From positions 1 to 14,749 of the forward strand of contig CAZLXG010000056.1 in assembly GCA_964563585.1 (NCBI GenBank): a stretch of 14,749 bases of DNA, in the 5' to 3' direction. This document shows positions 8,232-14,702 of the stretch, piece after piece. The notes beneath the pieces are model-generated. The model saw only the letters and a program-made list of their open reading frames with translations. It ran no database searches and was not told the DNA's origin. The position numbers and the translations under genes are program-made. How positions within the stretch are numbered: the stretch's first letter is position 1; each line of letters starts with the position of its first letter. Source of the DNA: CAZLXG01 sp964563585. Lineage in GTDB: Bacteria; Bacteroidota; Bacteroidia; Flavobacteriales; Flavobacteriaceae.

Positions 8232-9299
8232 ATGGGACATAATATTAAACCAGGGGTTGCAACGGGTCATGAAGTTCAAGCAATTTTCAACTATGCAAAA
8301 GAAAAAGGATTTGCATTACCAGCAGTAAATGTAATAGGTTCAAACACAATTAATGGTGTATTAGAAACTGCAGCTTCTTTAAATGCTCCCGTAATTATTC
8401 AATTTTCAAATAGTGGTGCGCAATTTAATGCAGGAAAAGGATTAAGCAACGAAAACCAAAAATCGGCTATTGCAGGTTCTATTGCAGGTGCAAAACATGT
8501 ACACGAAATGGCAGAAGTTTATGGAGTTCCTGTAATTTTACATACAGACCATTGCGCAAAAAAATTATTACCTTGGATAGACGGTTTATTAGATGCTAGT
8601 GAAAAACATTTCGCTGAAACTGGAAAACCACTATATAGCTCTCATATGATTGATTTATCAGAAGAGCCAATTGAAGAAAACATCGCAATTTGCAAAACGT
8701 ATTTAGAGCGTATGAGCAAAATGGGTATGACTTTAGAAATTGAATTAGGTATTACTGGTGGTGAAGAAGATGGTGTAGATAATTCTGATGTTGATGTTTC
8801 TAAATTATACACACAACCAGAAGAAGTAGCTTATGCTTACGAAGAATTAAGTAAAGTAAGCGACCAATTTACAATAGCAGCAGCTTTTGGAAATGTACAC
8901 GGTGTTTACAAACCAGGAAACGTAAAATTAACTCCAAAAATTCTTAGAAATTCTCAAGAATATATTACTAAAAAATACAATGTAGAACATAACCATATCG
9001 ACTTTGTATTCCACGGCGGTTCAGGTTCTACGGTTGAAGAAATTAGAGAAGGTATTGGCTACGGTGTAATAAAAATGAATATCGATACAGATATGCAATA
9101 TGCATTTATGACAGGTATTCGCGATTATATGGGCGATAAAGCAGAGTATTTAAAAACACAAATAGGAAACCCAGAAGGAGCAGATGTACCAAACAAAAAA
9201 CAATACGACCCTAGAGTATGGTTACGTGCTGGTGAAGTTACATTTGTAAATCGCTTAAAAAAGGCCTTCGAAGATTTAAACAATGTAAATACTTTATAA
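8232..9299 (+). CDS. fbaA: Class II fructose-bisphosphate aldolase
   Basis: Zinc-dependent cytoplasmic aldolase that interconverts fructose-1,6-bisphosphate with dihydroxyacetone phosphate and glyceraldehyde-3-phosphate. The 355-residue length and motifs place it in class IIA (the E. coli FbaA type). Catalytic and metal residues can be mapped by similarity: D106-H107 in HTDHC, E171 in LEIELG, E178-E179 in TGGEEDG, H223 in NVHG, and H261 in VFHGGSGS. The NIDTDMQYA segment (283-291) forms part of the phosphate-binding region. The ATG at 8232 is preceded by an A-rich stretch, which in this phylum stands in for a Shine-Dalgarno site. It is a single-gene unit with its own promoter motif and terminator. 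Confidence 0.97.
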   Translation: MGHNIKPGVATGHEVQAIFNYAKEKGFALPAVNVIGSNTINGVLETAASLNAPVIIQFSNSGAQFNAGKGLSNENQKSAIAGSIAGAKHVHEMAEVYGVPVILHTDHCAKKLLPWIDGLLDASEKHFAETGKPLYSSHMIDLSEEPIEENIAICKTYLERMSKMGMTLEIELGITGGEEDGVDNSDVDVSKLYTQPEEVAYAYEELSKVSDQFTIAAAFGNVHGVYKPGNVKLTPKILRNSQEYITKKYNVEHNHIDFVFHGGSGSTVEEIREGIGYGVIKMNIDTDMQYAFMTGIRDYMGDKAEYLKTQIGNPEGADVPNKKQYDPRVWLRAGEVTFVNRLKKAFEDLNNVNTL

Positions 9300-9323
9300 A
9301 AAATTCAATTTATAATTATTAAG

Positions 9324-9354
9324 AAAAAGACTCTGTGAAAGCAGGGTCTTTTTT
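9324..9354 (+). terminator. Intrinsic terminator of fbaA
   Basis: The stem AAAAGACTCTG / CAGGGTCTTTT (one G-T wobble) around a TGAAAG loop is followed by a T-run. It lies about 25 bases after the fbaA stop. Confidence 0.85.
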
Positions 9355-9383
9355 CATTTATATATTTTAATAAAAAGTAGGAT

Positions 9384-9492
9384 GGCGTTACCACAAAATT
9401 AAAATAAAGGTTTAATTTTGTGGTCAGGCTTTCGGCAGTCGCTTTTATTTAAAAAAATAAAGAGCTTCAACAAATGCCTCAATCCTTAACGC
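9384..9492 (-). repeat. Composite intergenic repeat, copy 2 (reverse orientation)
   Basis: Read on the minus strand this copy begins GCGTTAAGG (9492-9484) and ends GGTAACGCC (9392-9384), matching the ends of copy 3. The right module is recognisable at 9421-9446 (GGTCAGGCTTTCGG, compare GGTCGGGCTTTCCG). The left module is at about 9472-9492 (ATGCC-TCAATCCTTAACGC, compare ATGCCGCTGCAATCCCTAACGC). The tip is expanded into a 14-bp perfect hairpin: 9390-9403 pairs with 9411-9424 around the loop ATAAAGG. It lies between the fbaA terminator and accD. Confidence 0.75.
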
Positions 9493-9520
9493 AAAACACA
9501 ATAATTACAATTAAAAATCT

Positions 9521-9528
9521 TATTATTG
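9521..9528 (+). promoter_or_regulatory. Possible -7 promoter element of accD
   Basis: TATTATTG matches TAnnTTTG at 7 of 8 positions and lies 23 bases before the accD ATG. It is the best candidate between repeat copy 2 and the gene, but no -33 element is clear. Confidence 0.3.
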
Positions 9529-9551
9529 TACAACTAAAATAGCAACATACT

Positions 9552-10409
9552 ATGTCTTGGTTTAAAAGAAAAGATAAAGGAATACAAACCTCAACACAAG
9601 AAAAAAAGGACACACCTAAAGGCTTGTGGTATAAATCTCCAACAGGTAAAATTGTTGACACCAAAGAATTAGAACAAAATTTTTACGTAAGCCCAGAAGA
9701 TGGTTACCATGTAAGAATAGGCAGTAAAGAATATTTCGAAATACTTTTTGACGATAATAAATTTAAAGAACTTGATGTAGATTTAGAATCTAAAGACCCT
9801 TTAAAATTTGTCGATACAAAAAAATATCCAGATCGTTTAAAAGCAGCCCAAGAAAAAACCAAATTAAAAGATGCGGTACGTTGTGCCGTAGGAAAATCTA
9901 AAGGTAAAAACTTAGTTATTGCCTGTATGGATTTTAGTTTTATTGGTGGTTCTATGGGAAGTGTAGTAGGCGAAAAAATTGCACGAGCAGCTGCACACTC
10001 GCTAAAACATAAAATTCCTTTCATGATTATTTCAAAATCTGGAGGCGCACGTATGATGGAAGCAGCATTATCTTTAATGCAATTAGCAAAAACATCGGTA
10101 AGGTTAGCACAACTAGCAGATGCTGGCATACCATATATATCGTTATGTACAGATCCAACAACGGGCGGAACAACAGCTTCTTTTGCTATGTTAGGCGATA
10201 TAAATATTGCTGAACCTAAAGCATTAATAGGATTTGCTGGACCACGAATTGTAAGAGACACCACAGGAAAGGAATTACCAGAAGGTTTCCAAACCTCAGA
10301 GTTTTTATTAGAACATGGTTTCTTAGATTTTATAACACAAAGAAAAGAGTTGAAAAACAGAGTAAACCTGTATATAGATTTGATTTTAAATCAACCTTTA
10401 AGAGCATAA
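9552..10409 (+). CDS. accD: Acetyl-CoA carboxylase carboxyltransferase subunit beta
   Basis: Beta subunit of the AccA-AccD carboxyltransferase, which moves the carboxyl group from carboxybiotin to acetyl-CoA to form malonyl-CoA for fatty-acid synthesis. The 285-residue protein has the crotonase-fold core, with SGGARM (163-168), TTGGTTASFA (203-212) and GFAGPRIV (227-234). Unusually, the N-terminal zinc ribbon has none of its four cysteines. Where the family has two CPxC knuckles, this protein has SPTG (29-32) and SPED (47-50), although the surrounding fold signature (GYHVRIGSKEYF) is kept. I believe this is a lineage trait of flavobacteria and not a pseudogene, since the rest is intact. The accA partner is not in the window. 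ATG start at 9552; a terminator overlaps its stop codon. Confidence 0.96.
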   Translation: MSWFKRKDKGIQTSTQEKKDTPKGLWYKSPTGKIVDTKELEQNFYVSPEDGYHVRIGSKEYFEILFDDNKFKELDVDLESKDPLKFVDTKKYPDRLKAAQEKTKLKDAVRCAVGKSKGKNLVIACMDFSFIGGSMGSVVGEKIARAAAHSLKHKIPFMIISKSGGARMMEAALSLMQLAKTSVRLAQLADAGIPYISLCTDPTTGGTTASFAMLGDINIAEPKALIGFAGPRIVRDTTGKELPEGFQTSEFLLEHGFLDFITQRKELKNRVNLYIDLILNQPLRA

Positions 10410-10440
10410 AAAGAGCGACTAATTAGTCGCTCTTTTCTTT
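10409..10440 (+). terminator. Intrinsic terminator of accD
   Basis: A perfect 28-base palindrome (10409-10436, half-site AAAAGAGCGACTAA) is flanked by A and T tracts, so it could work in both directions. It begins at the last base of the accD stop codon. Confidence 0.85.
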
Positions 10441-10474
10441 TCAATAGAATCTCTTTCAAATCATTAAAAATCAC

Positions 10475-10482
10475 TATATTTG
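10475..10482 (+). promoter_or_regulatory. Predicted -7 promoter element of rpsO
   Basis: TATATTTG is an exact TAnnTTTG match just after the accD terminator. It predicts a transcript start near 10489 and a leader of about 48 bases before the rpsO ATG. Confidence 0.55.
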
Positions 10483-10487
10483 CCGCT

Positions 10488-10504
10488 TGAAAGACGAGCT
10501 TTCA
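10488..10504 (+). promoter_or_regulatory. Hairpin at the predicted 5' end of the rpsO mRNA
   Basis: TGAAAG (10488-10493) and CTTTCA (10499-10504) form a 6-bp perfect stem with the loop ACGAG, at or next to the predicted transcript start. S15 represses its own mRNA through leader structures in several phyla, so this could be an autoregulatory site. That is inference only; a plain mRNA-stabilising hairpin is equally possible. Confidence 0.3.
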
Positions 10505-10536
10505 TATACATAAAAATCATTTACAATAATATTAGC

Positions 10537-10806
10537 ATGTATTTAGAGAAAAAAGAAAAAGAAAAGCTTTTTAAAAAGCATGGTAAAAATGCAAAAGACA
10601 CAGGTTCTGCAGAAGGACAAATTGCATTATTTACTCAAAGAATTAATCACTTAACTGGTCACTTAAAAAACAATCATAAAGATTATAACACTGAGCGTTC
10701 GTTAGTAAAACTAGTAGGTAAAAGAAGAAGTTTACTAGATTACTTAACTAAGAAAGATGTTTTAAGATATCGTGCGATAGTTAAAGAATTAGGATTAAGA
10801 AAATAA
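10537..10806 (+). CDS. rpsO: 30S ribosomal protein S15
   Basis: Primary 16S rRNA-binding protein of the small-subunit platform. At 89 residues it has the standard S15 length. It shows the typical helical sequence, with TGSAEGQIALFTQRINHLTGHLK (22-44) and the basic RSLVKLVGKRRSLLDYL block (54-70), ending in ELGLRK. The ATG at 10537 is chosen over an upstream in-frame TTG at 10480. The TTG would add 19 residues absent from S15 proteins and would lie inside the predicted promoter. The gene has its own promoter motif and a strong terminator. In many bacteria rpsO and pnp form an operon; here they are adjacent but separated by a terminator and a repeat. Confidence 0.97.
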   Translation: MYLEKKEKEKLFKKHGKNAKDTGSAEGQIALFTQRINHLTGHLKNNHKDYNTERSLVKLVGKRRSLLDYLTKKDVLRYRAIVKELGLRK

Positions 10807-10807
10807 A

Positions 10808-10836
10808 AAAAAAGAGGCTAAATAGCCTCTTTTTTG
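10808..10836 (+). terminator. Intrinsic terminator of rpsO
   Basis: AAAAAGAGGCTA, an AA loop, and TAGCCTCTTTTT form a perfect 12-bp stem directly after the rpsO stop codon, with flanking A and T tracts. Confidence 0.88.
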
Positions 10837-10841
10837 TTTTT

Positions 10842-10989
10842 GCGTTAGGGATTGCAGCGGCATCCTTTTTAAAACTTGAGAATAAATAAACATTGTGAGA
10901 ACTAAAACTTGGCAGATTGCCACGTCCTTCGTCCTCGCAATGACGTTTTAAAAAGATATAGCGGAAAGCCCGACCTTTAGGTAACGCCC
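10842..10989 (+). repeat. Composite intergenic repeat, copy 3 (best preserved)
   Basis: The order is GCGTTA (10842-10847), GGGATTGCAGCGGCATCC (10848-10865), TTTTTAAAAC (10866-10875), an inner segment, GTTTTAAAAA (10945-10954), GATATAGCGGAAAGCCCGAC (10955-10974), and the tip CTTTAGGTAACGCCC (10975-10989). The ends GCGTTA/TAACGC are inverted, and the two inner decamers are perfect inverted repeats, giving a nested palindromic layout. I recall similar sequences between genes in many flavobacterial genomes, but cannot verify that here. The inner segment carries a second repeat (10914-10945). Confidence 0.75.
10914..10945 (+). repeat. Nested palindromic repeat of the CGTCATTGCGAGG type
   Basis: On the minus strand it reads CGTCATTGCGAGGACGAAGG followed by ACGTGGCAATCT, with ATTGC/GCAAT arms and an imperfect stem. 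This matches a dispersed palindromic repeat that I recognise from many unrelated bacterial genomes (CATTGCGAGG...CGAAGCAATCTC). It lies wholly inside repeat copy 3, between that copy's inner arms. The last base G (10945) is shared with the right inner arm. Confidence 0.7.
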
Positions 10990-11092
10990 AAATAAAACTC
11001 TAGCGTAAGAGTTTAAACTACGTATTAGAAGAAGCTAATTATAGTTTTTCATTGGTCACACACAATAACTACACACAACAACACAACGACCA

Positions 11093-11125
11093 TTGTTTAA
11101 TTTGATTTGAGCATGATTATGCTTG
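11093..11125 (+). promoter_or_regulatory. Possible pnp promoter
   Basis: TATGCTTG (11118-11125) matches TAnnTTTG at 7 of 8 positions, and a TTG at 11093-11095 lies 22 bases upstream. The box overlaps a small inverted repeat (AGCAT at 11110-11114, ATGCT at 11119-11123). The leader to the ATG at 11144 would be very short. Confidence 0.3.
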
Positions 11126-11143
11126 AATTGCAAGAAAAAATTT

Positions 11144-13390
11144 ATGATTCCAAAAGTTTTTAGAGAGGTCATTGACCTAGGAGACGGTAGAGAAATTTCT
11201 ATCGAAACCGGAAAATTAGCAAAACAAGCTCATGGTAGCGTTGTTGTGCAATCAGGAAAATGTATGTTATTATGTACAGTTGTTTCCAATTACAAACAAG
11301 CAGATTTAGACTTTTTACCTTTAACGGTAGATTACAGAGAAAAATTTGCTGCTGCAGGACGTTATCCTGGAGGTTTCTTTAAAAGAGAAGCTAGACCGAG
11401 TGACGGCGAAGTTTTAACGATGCGTTTAGTAGACAGAGTTTTACGTCCGTTATTTCCAAAAGATTATCACAGTGAAACTCAGGTGATGATTCAGTTAATG
11501 TCTCATGATGAAGATGTTATGCCAGATGCTATGGCAGCATTTGCAGCTTCTGCTGCTATTCAATTATCAGATTTTCCTTTTGAATGTCCAATCTCTGAAG
11601 CTAGAGTTGCTCGTGTAAATGGTGAATTTGTAATCAACCCAAGTAGAGCTCAATTAGCAGAGTCTGACATCGATATGATGATTGGTGCTTCTGCCGATTC
11701 TGTAATGATGGTTGAAGGTGAAATGGATGAGATTTCTGAAGAAGAAATGACTGAAGCAATCAAATTTGCTCACGAAGCTATTAAAGTACAATGTGCTGCT
11801 CAAGTAAAATTAGCTGAAGCATTTGGTAAAAAAGAAGTTCGTGAATACGAAGGTGAAAGAACTGATAACGATTTAGCAAAGAAAGTGCATGATATGGCAT
11901 ACCATAAAGTATATGCTGTAGCAAAAGCAGGTTCTGCAAAACATGAAAGAAGTGCTGCGTTTTCAGAAATTAAAGAAGACATAAAGGCTACTTTTTCTGA
12001 AGAAGAATTAGCAGATTTTGGAGGTTTAGTCTCTAAATATTATAGTAAAGCTGAAAAAGCTGCTATTCGTGATTTAACCTTAAACGAAGGTTTACGTTTA
12101 GATGGTCGTAAGACTACAGATATTAGACCTATTTGGTGTGAGGTTGATTACTTACCATCAACACATGGTTCTGCGATATTTACTCGTGGAGAAACTCAGG
12201 CTTTAGCAACTGTAACTTTAGGAACATCTAGAGATGCAACAAAAATAGATATGCCATCTTACGAAGGTGAAGAGCGTTTCTATTTACACTATAACTTCCC
12301 TCCTTTTTGTACAGGAGAAGCAAGACCTATTAGAGGAACTTCACGTCGTGAAGTAGGACATGGTAATTTAGCACAACGTGCTTTAAAAGGTATGATTCCT
12401 GATAGTTGTCCTTATACGGTTCGTATTGTAAGTGAAGTGTTAGAAAGTAATGGTTCATCATCTATGGCAACCGTTTGTTCTGGTACAATGGCGCTTATGG
12501 ATGCTGGTGTACAAATGACAAAACCTGTTTCGGGTATTGCAATGGGATTAATTTCTGATGCTGATTCTGGAAAATACGCAGTTTTATCTGATATTTTAGG
12601 TGATGAAGATCATTTAGGTGATATGGATTTTAAAGTAACTGGTACTGCCGATGGTATTACTGCTTGCCAAATGGATATTAAAGTAAAAGGTCTTTCTTAT
12701 GAAATTCTTGTTAATGCCTTAAATCAAGCAAAAGATGGTCGTTTACATATTTTAGAAAAAATAACTAATACTATTGCTACACCAAATGCAGATGTAAAAG
12801 AGCATTCTCCAAAAATGATTACTAGACGTATTCCTAATGAGTTTATTGGAGCATTAATTGGTCCTGGTGGAAAAGTGATTCAAGAAATGCAAAAAGAAAC
12901 TGGAACTACTATTGTAATTAATGAAGATCCAGTAACTGAAGAAGGTATTGTTGAAATTCTAGGCGTTGGTAATGAAGGTATTGATGCTGTACAAGCAAAA
13001 ATAGATTCTATATTATTTAAACCTGAAGTTGGTAGCGTTTACGAAGTTAAAGTTATTAAAATGCTTGATTTTGGAGCTGTTGTAGAATATATGGATGCTC
13101 CAGGAAACGAAGTTTTATTACACGTAAGTGAATTAGCTTGGGAACGTACTGAAAATGTATCTGATGTTGTAAACATGGGTGATGTATTTGATGTAAAATA
13201 CTTTGGTATTGACAAACGTACTCGTAAAGAGAAAGTATCTCGTAAAGCTATTCTACCTAAACCTGAAGGTTTTGTTGAAAGACCTCCAAGAGATAATAAT
13301 CGTGGTAGAGACAACAGAGGTCGTGATAATCGCGGACGTGATAACAGACGTGACGACAGAAAACCTAGGGAAGATAAAAAAGAAGATTAA
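11144..13390 (+). CDS. pnp: Polyribonucleotide nucleotidyltransferase (PNPase)
   Basis: Phosphorolytic 3'-to-5' exoribonuclease of mRNA decay, also able to add 3' tails. The 748-residue protein has the full layout: first RNase PH domain (with GGFFKREARPSDGE and LRPLFPK), helical linker, and a second RNase PH domain with catalytic LGDEDHLGDMDFKV. By similarity D489, D495 and K497 match the E. coli metal-binding/catalytic residues. A KH domain follows (about 558-620, with LIGPGGKVIQEM), then S1 (about 625-700, GSVYEVKVIKMLDFGAVVEY). A charged tail follows (707-748) with three RGRDN repeats. The ATG at 11144 is chosen because the family begins with MIPKVF-like sequence; an in-frame TTG at 11123 would add seven unconserved residues and overlap the putative promoter. 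Confidence 0.97.
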   Translation: MIPKVFREVIDLGDGREISIETGKLAKQAHGSVVVQSGKCMLLCTVVSNYKQADLDFLPLTVDYREKFAAAGRYPGGFFKREARPSDGEVLTMRLVDRVLRPLFPKDYHSETQVMIQLMSHDEDVMPDAMAAFAASAAIQLSDFPFECPISEARVARVNGEFVINPSRAQLAESDIDMMIGASADSVMMVEGEMDEISEEEMTEAIKFAHEAIKVQCAAQVKLAEAFGKKEVREYEGERTDNDLAKKVHDMAYHKVYAVAKAGSAKHERSAAFSEIKEDIKATFSEEELADFGGLVSKYYSKAEKAAIRDLTLNEGLRLDGRKTTDIRPIWCEVDYLPSTHGSAIFTRGETQALATVTLGTSRDATKIDMPSYEGEERFYLHYNFPPFCTGEARPIRGTSRREVGHGNLAQRALKGMIPDSCPYTVRIVSEVLESNGSSSMATVCSGTMALMDAGVQMTKPVSGIAMGLISDADSGKYAVLSDILGDEDHLGDMDFKVTGTADGITACQMDIKVKGLSYEILVNALNQAKDGRLHILEKITNTIATPNADVKEHSPKMITRRIPNEFIGALIGPGGKVIQEMQKETGTTIVINEDPVTEEGIVEILGVGNEGIDAVQAKIDSILFKPEVGSVYEVKVIKMLDFGAVVEYMDAPGNEVLLHVSELAWERTENVSDVVNMGDVFDVKYFGIDKRTRKEKVSRKAILPKPEGFVERPPRDNNRGRDNRGRDNRGRDNRRDDRKPREDKKED
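13301..13345 (+). repeat. Three 15-bp repeats encoding RGRDN in the PNPase tail
   Basis: Codons 720-734 of pnp encode three consecutive RGRDN units, followed by a related RRDD. The copies use different synonymous codons for R, G, D and N (CGT/AGA/CGC, GGT/GGA, GAC/GAT), so they are not a fresh DNA duplication. The tail resembles RGG-type RNA-binding segments. Confidence 0.75.
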
Positions 13391-13414
13391 TTCCTTTCTT
13401 ATCTTATATATTTT

Positions 13415-13452
13415 AAAAGCCCAAACAAATTAATTTGTTTGGGCTTTTTTTG
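13415..13452 (+). terminator. Intrinsic terminator of pnp
   Basis: A perfect 34-base palindrome (13415-13448; half-site AAAAGCCCAAACAAAT, centre TA) is followed by a T-run. It separates pnp from the recombinase gene and could act in both directions. Confidence 0.9.
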
Positions 13453-13486
13453 TAGTTTTAAAATAAAATATTAATTTATCATTACT

Positions 13487-14653
13487 ATGATCTCAATTAC
13501 ACTAGAGCCATTTATTCATAATTCCAAAAGCTGTATAGCCATTAAATTTCTTTATAACTTTAAAACAAAAGAGTACATAAAAAAATTTAATGGTGTTTAT
13601 TGGACAAAAACGCATCGCACATTTTATATATATTTTGATGAGGTTAGATTACAAGATATTAAGGCGTATATAAAAAAAGGAGGTTTTAAATTATTAACTA
13701 ATAATAGCAAAAATATAATTCCTCGCTATAGTAAGGGTACAAAGCTTGAACTTACACAATTAAACAAAGAAAAAACTATTGTATATAAACATTTTTTAGA
13801 ATTTCTAAAAGGCAAAAGGTTTAGTAAAAGTACCATTGTAGCTTATAGTGGTTTTATACTTGAATTTTTACGATTTACTAATAAAAAACCGGTTGATGAT
13901 CTTGATGAAAATGATGTTAGACATTACATAGAATGGTCTGTTAAAACACTAAATTATGCAATTAGTACGCACAGACAAATGGTTAGTAGTTTTAAGCATT
14001 TTGCATATTTTTACCCAGCATGTTCCATAAATGTAGATAAAATAAACATGCCAAAAAAAGACAAAAAACTACCAATTGTTTTAAGTATTGAAGAAGTGCT
14101 GCTACTTTTACAATCAACAAAAAACATGAAACATCGCGTTACAATAGCAATGCTTTATGGTTCAGGGTTAAGAGTTGGAGAAATTATTAATTTAAAACTA
14201 AGCGATTTTAACTTTAATAGGAAACAATTGCATATTAAAAACGCAAAGGGTCGTAAAGACAGATATACTACTATTGCAGAAAGTCTTTTTCCATTAATAA
14301 AAAACTATTATAACACTTATAAACCTAAAGTTTATTTTATTGAAAACCCAAAAGGAGGAAAGTATAGTCCTGAATCTATTCGAGCCTTTTTAAGACAAAG
14401 CACCAAAGCTGCAGAAATTAATAAAAATATTACACCGCACTCACTTCGCCATAGTTATGCAACACACATGCTAGAACAAGGTATAGATATTCGCTATATC
14501 CAAGAATTATTAGGTCACTCTAGACCAGAAACCACTATGTTATACACGCATGTTGCTAGAAAAGATTTACAAGAAATAAAAAGTCCTTTAGATAATGTAA
14601 TAAAAAAATTATCTTTACAGGATAACAGCAACAAAAAAATTATCATATCCTGA
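13487..14653 (+). CDS. Tyrosine-type site-specific recombinase (XerC/D-like integrase)
   Basis: DNA strand-exchange enzyme of the tyrosine recombinase family. Of its 388 residues, about 1-75 form an N-terminal domain not found in XerC/XerD (it includes NGVYWTKTHRTFYIYF, 35-50). A SAM-like core-binding domain follows (about 90-180), then the catalytic domain with all expected residues: R229 (GSGLR), K254 (AKGRKDR), H318 and R321 (HSLRH), H344 (LGHS) and the nucleophile Y353 (YTHV). The C-terminal SPLD (366-369) recalls integron integrases, but the extra helical insertion between the K and HxxR motifs that defines IntI is absent. Similar long recombinases are common in Bacteroidota; their target sites are unknown to me. 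ATG start at 13487, after the pnp terminator. No good promoter motif is seen. It is the only accessory-type gene here. Confidence 0.9.
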   Translation: MISITLEPFIHNSKSCIAIKFLYNFKTKEYIKKFNGVYWTKTHRTFYIYFDEVRLQDIKAYIKKGGFKLLTNNSKNIIPRYSKGTKLELTQLNKEKTIVYKHFLEFLKGKRFSKSTIVAYSGFILEFLRFTNKKPVDDLDENDVRHYIEWSVKTLNYAISTHRQMVSSFKHFAYFYPACSINVDKINMPKKDKKLPIVLSIEEVLLLLQSTKNMKHRVTIAMLYGSGLRVGEIINLKLSDFNFNRKQLHIKNAKGRKDRYTTIAESLFPLIKNYYNTYKPKVYFIENPKGGKYSPESIRAFLRQSTKAAEINKNITPHSLRHSYATHMLEQGIDIRYIQELLGHSRPETTMLYTHVARKDLQEIKSPLDNVIKKLSLQDNSNKKIIIS

Positions 14654-14665
14654 CTTATTTACGGG

Positions 14666-14702
14666 ATATAAGTAATAAAAGTTACTATATAACGAGTTAG
14701 GT
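14666..14702 (+). other. Hairpin and GTTAGGT motif downstream of the recombinase
   Basis: ATATAAGTAA (14666-14675) pairs with TTACTATAT (14682-14690), with one bulge around the loop TAAAAG. There is no T-tract, so it is a poor terminator. Six bases later comes GTTAGGT (14696-14702), which fits the GTTRRRY core of integron-type recombination sites. This could be part of a site used by the adjacent recombinase, but the window stops 47 bases later and no matching partner half is visible. Confidence 0.25.

Larger units (their letters stand above)
10807..11143. other. Non-coding region between rpsO and pnp
   Basis: This 337-bp stretch has no credible gene. In order it holds the rpsO terminator (10808-10836), repeat copy 3 with its nested second repeat (10842-10989), and a hairpin at 10995-11014 (AAACTCT, loop AGCGTA, AGAGTTT). 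An AC-rich segment follows (about 11055-11090), and then the likely pnp promoter region. Confidence 0.7.

Noticed and set aside
9704..10264. A 186-codon open frame antisense to accD, the longest antisense frame seen
   Set aside because: It lies entirely within a strongly conserved gene, has no promoter motif or recognisable domain, and its composition is what the reverse of accD codons would give.
10480..10536. N-terminally extended rpsO starting at TTG 10480
   Set aside because: S15 is 89 residues from the ATG at 10537; the extension would overlap the predicted -7 promoter element.
11123..11143. N-terminally extended pnp starting at TTG 11123
   Set aside because: The seven extra residues are not part of the family and the family-like start MIPKVF is at the ATG 11144.
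10806..11144. An rpsO-pnp operon as in E. coli
   Set aside because: A perfect 12-bp-stem terminator and 300 bp of non-coding repeat DNA separate the genes, so co-transcription is unlikely apart from read-through.
13203..13433. A second plus-strand frame overlapping the 3' end of pnp
   Set aside because: It is a frame-shifted reading of the S1 domain and repetitive tail; the pnp frame is intact and matches the family.
13487..14653. Integron integrase (IntI)
   Set aside because: The SPLD tail is similar, but the IntI-specific insertion between the catalytic lysine and HxxR is missing and no attC array is visible in the window.
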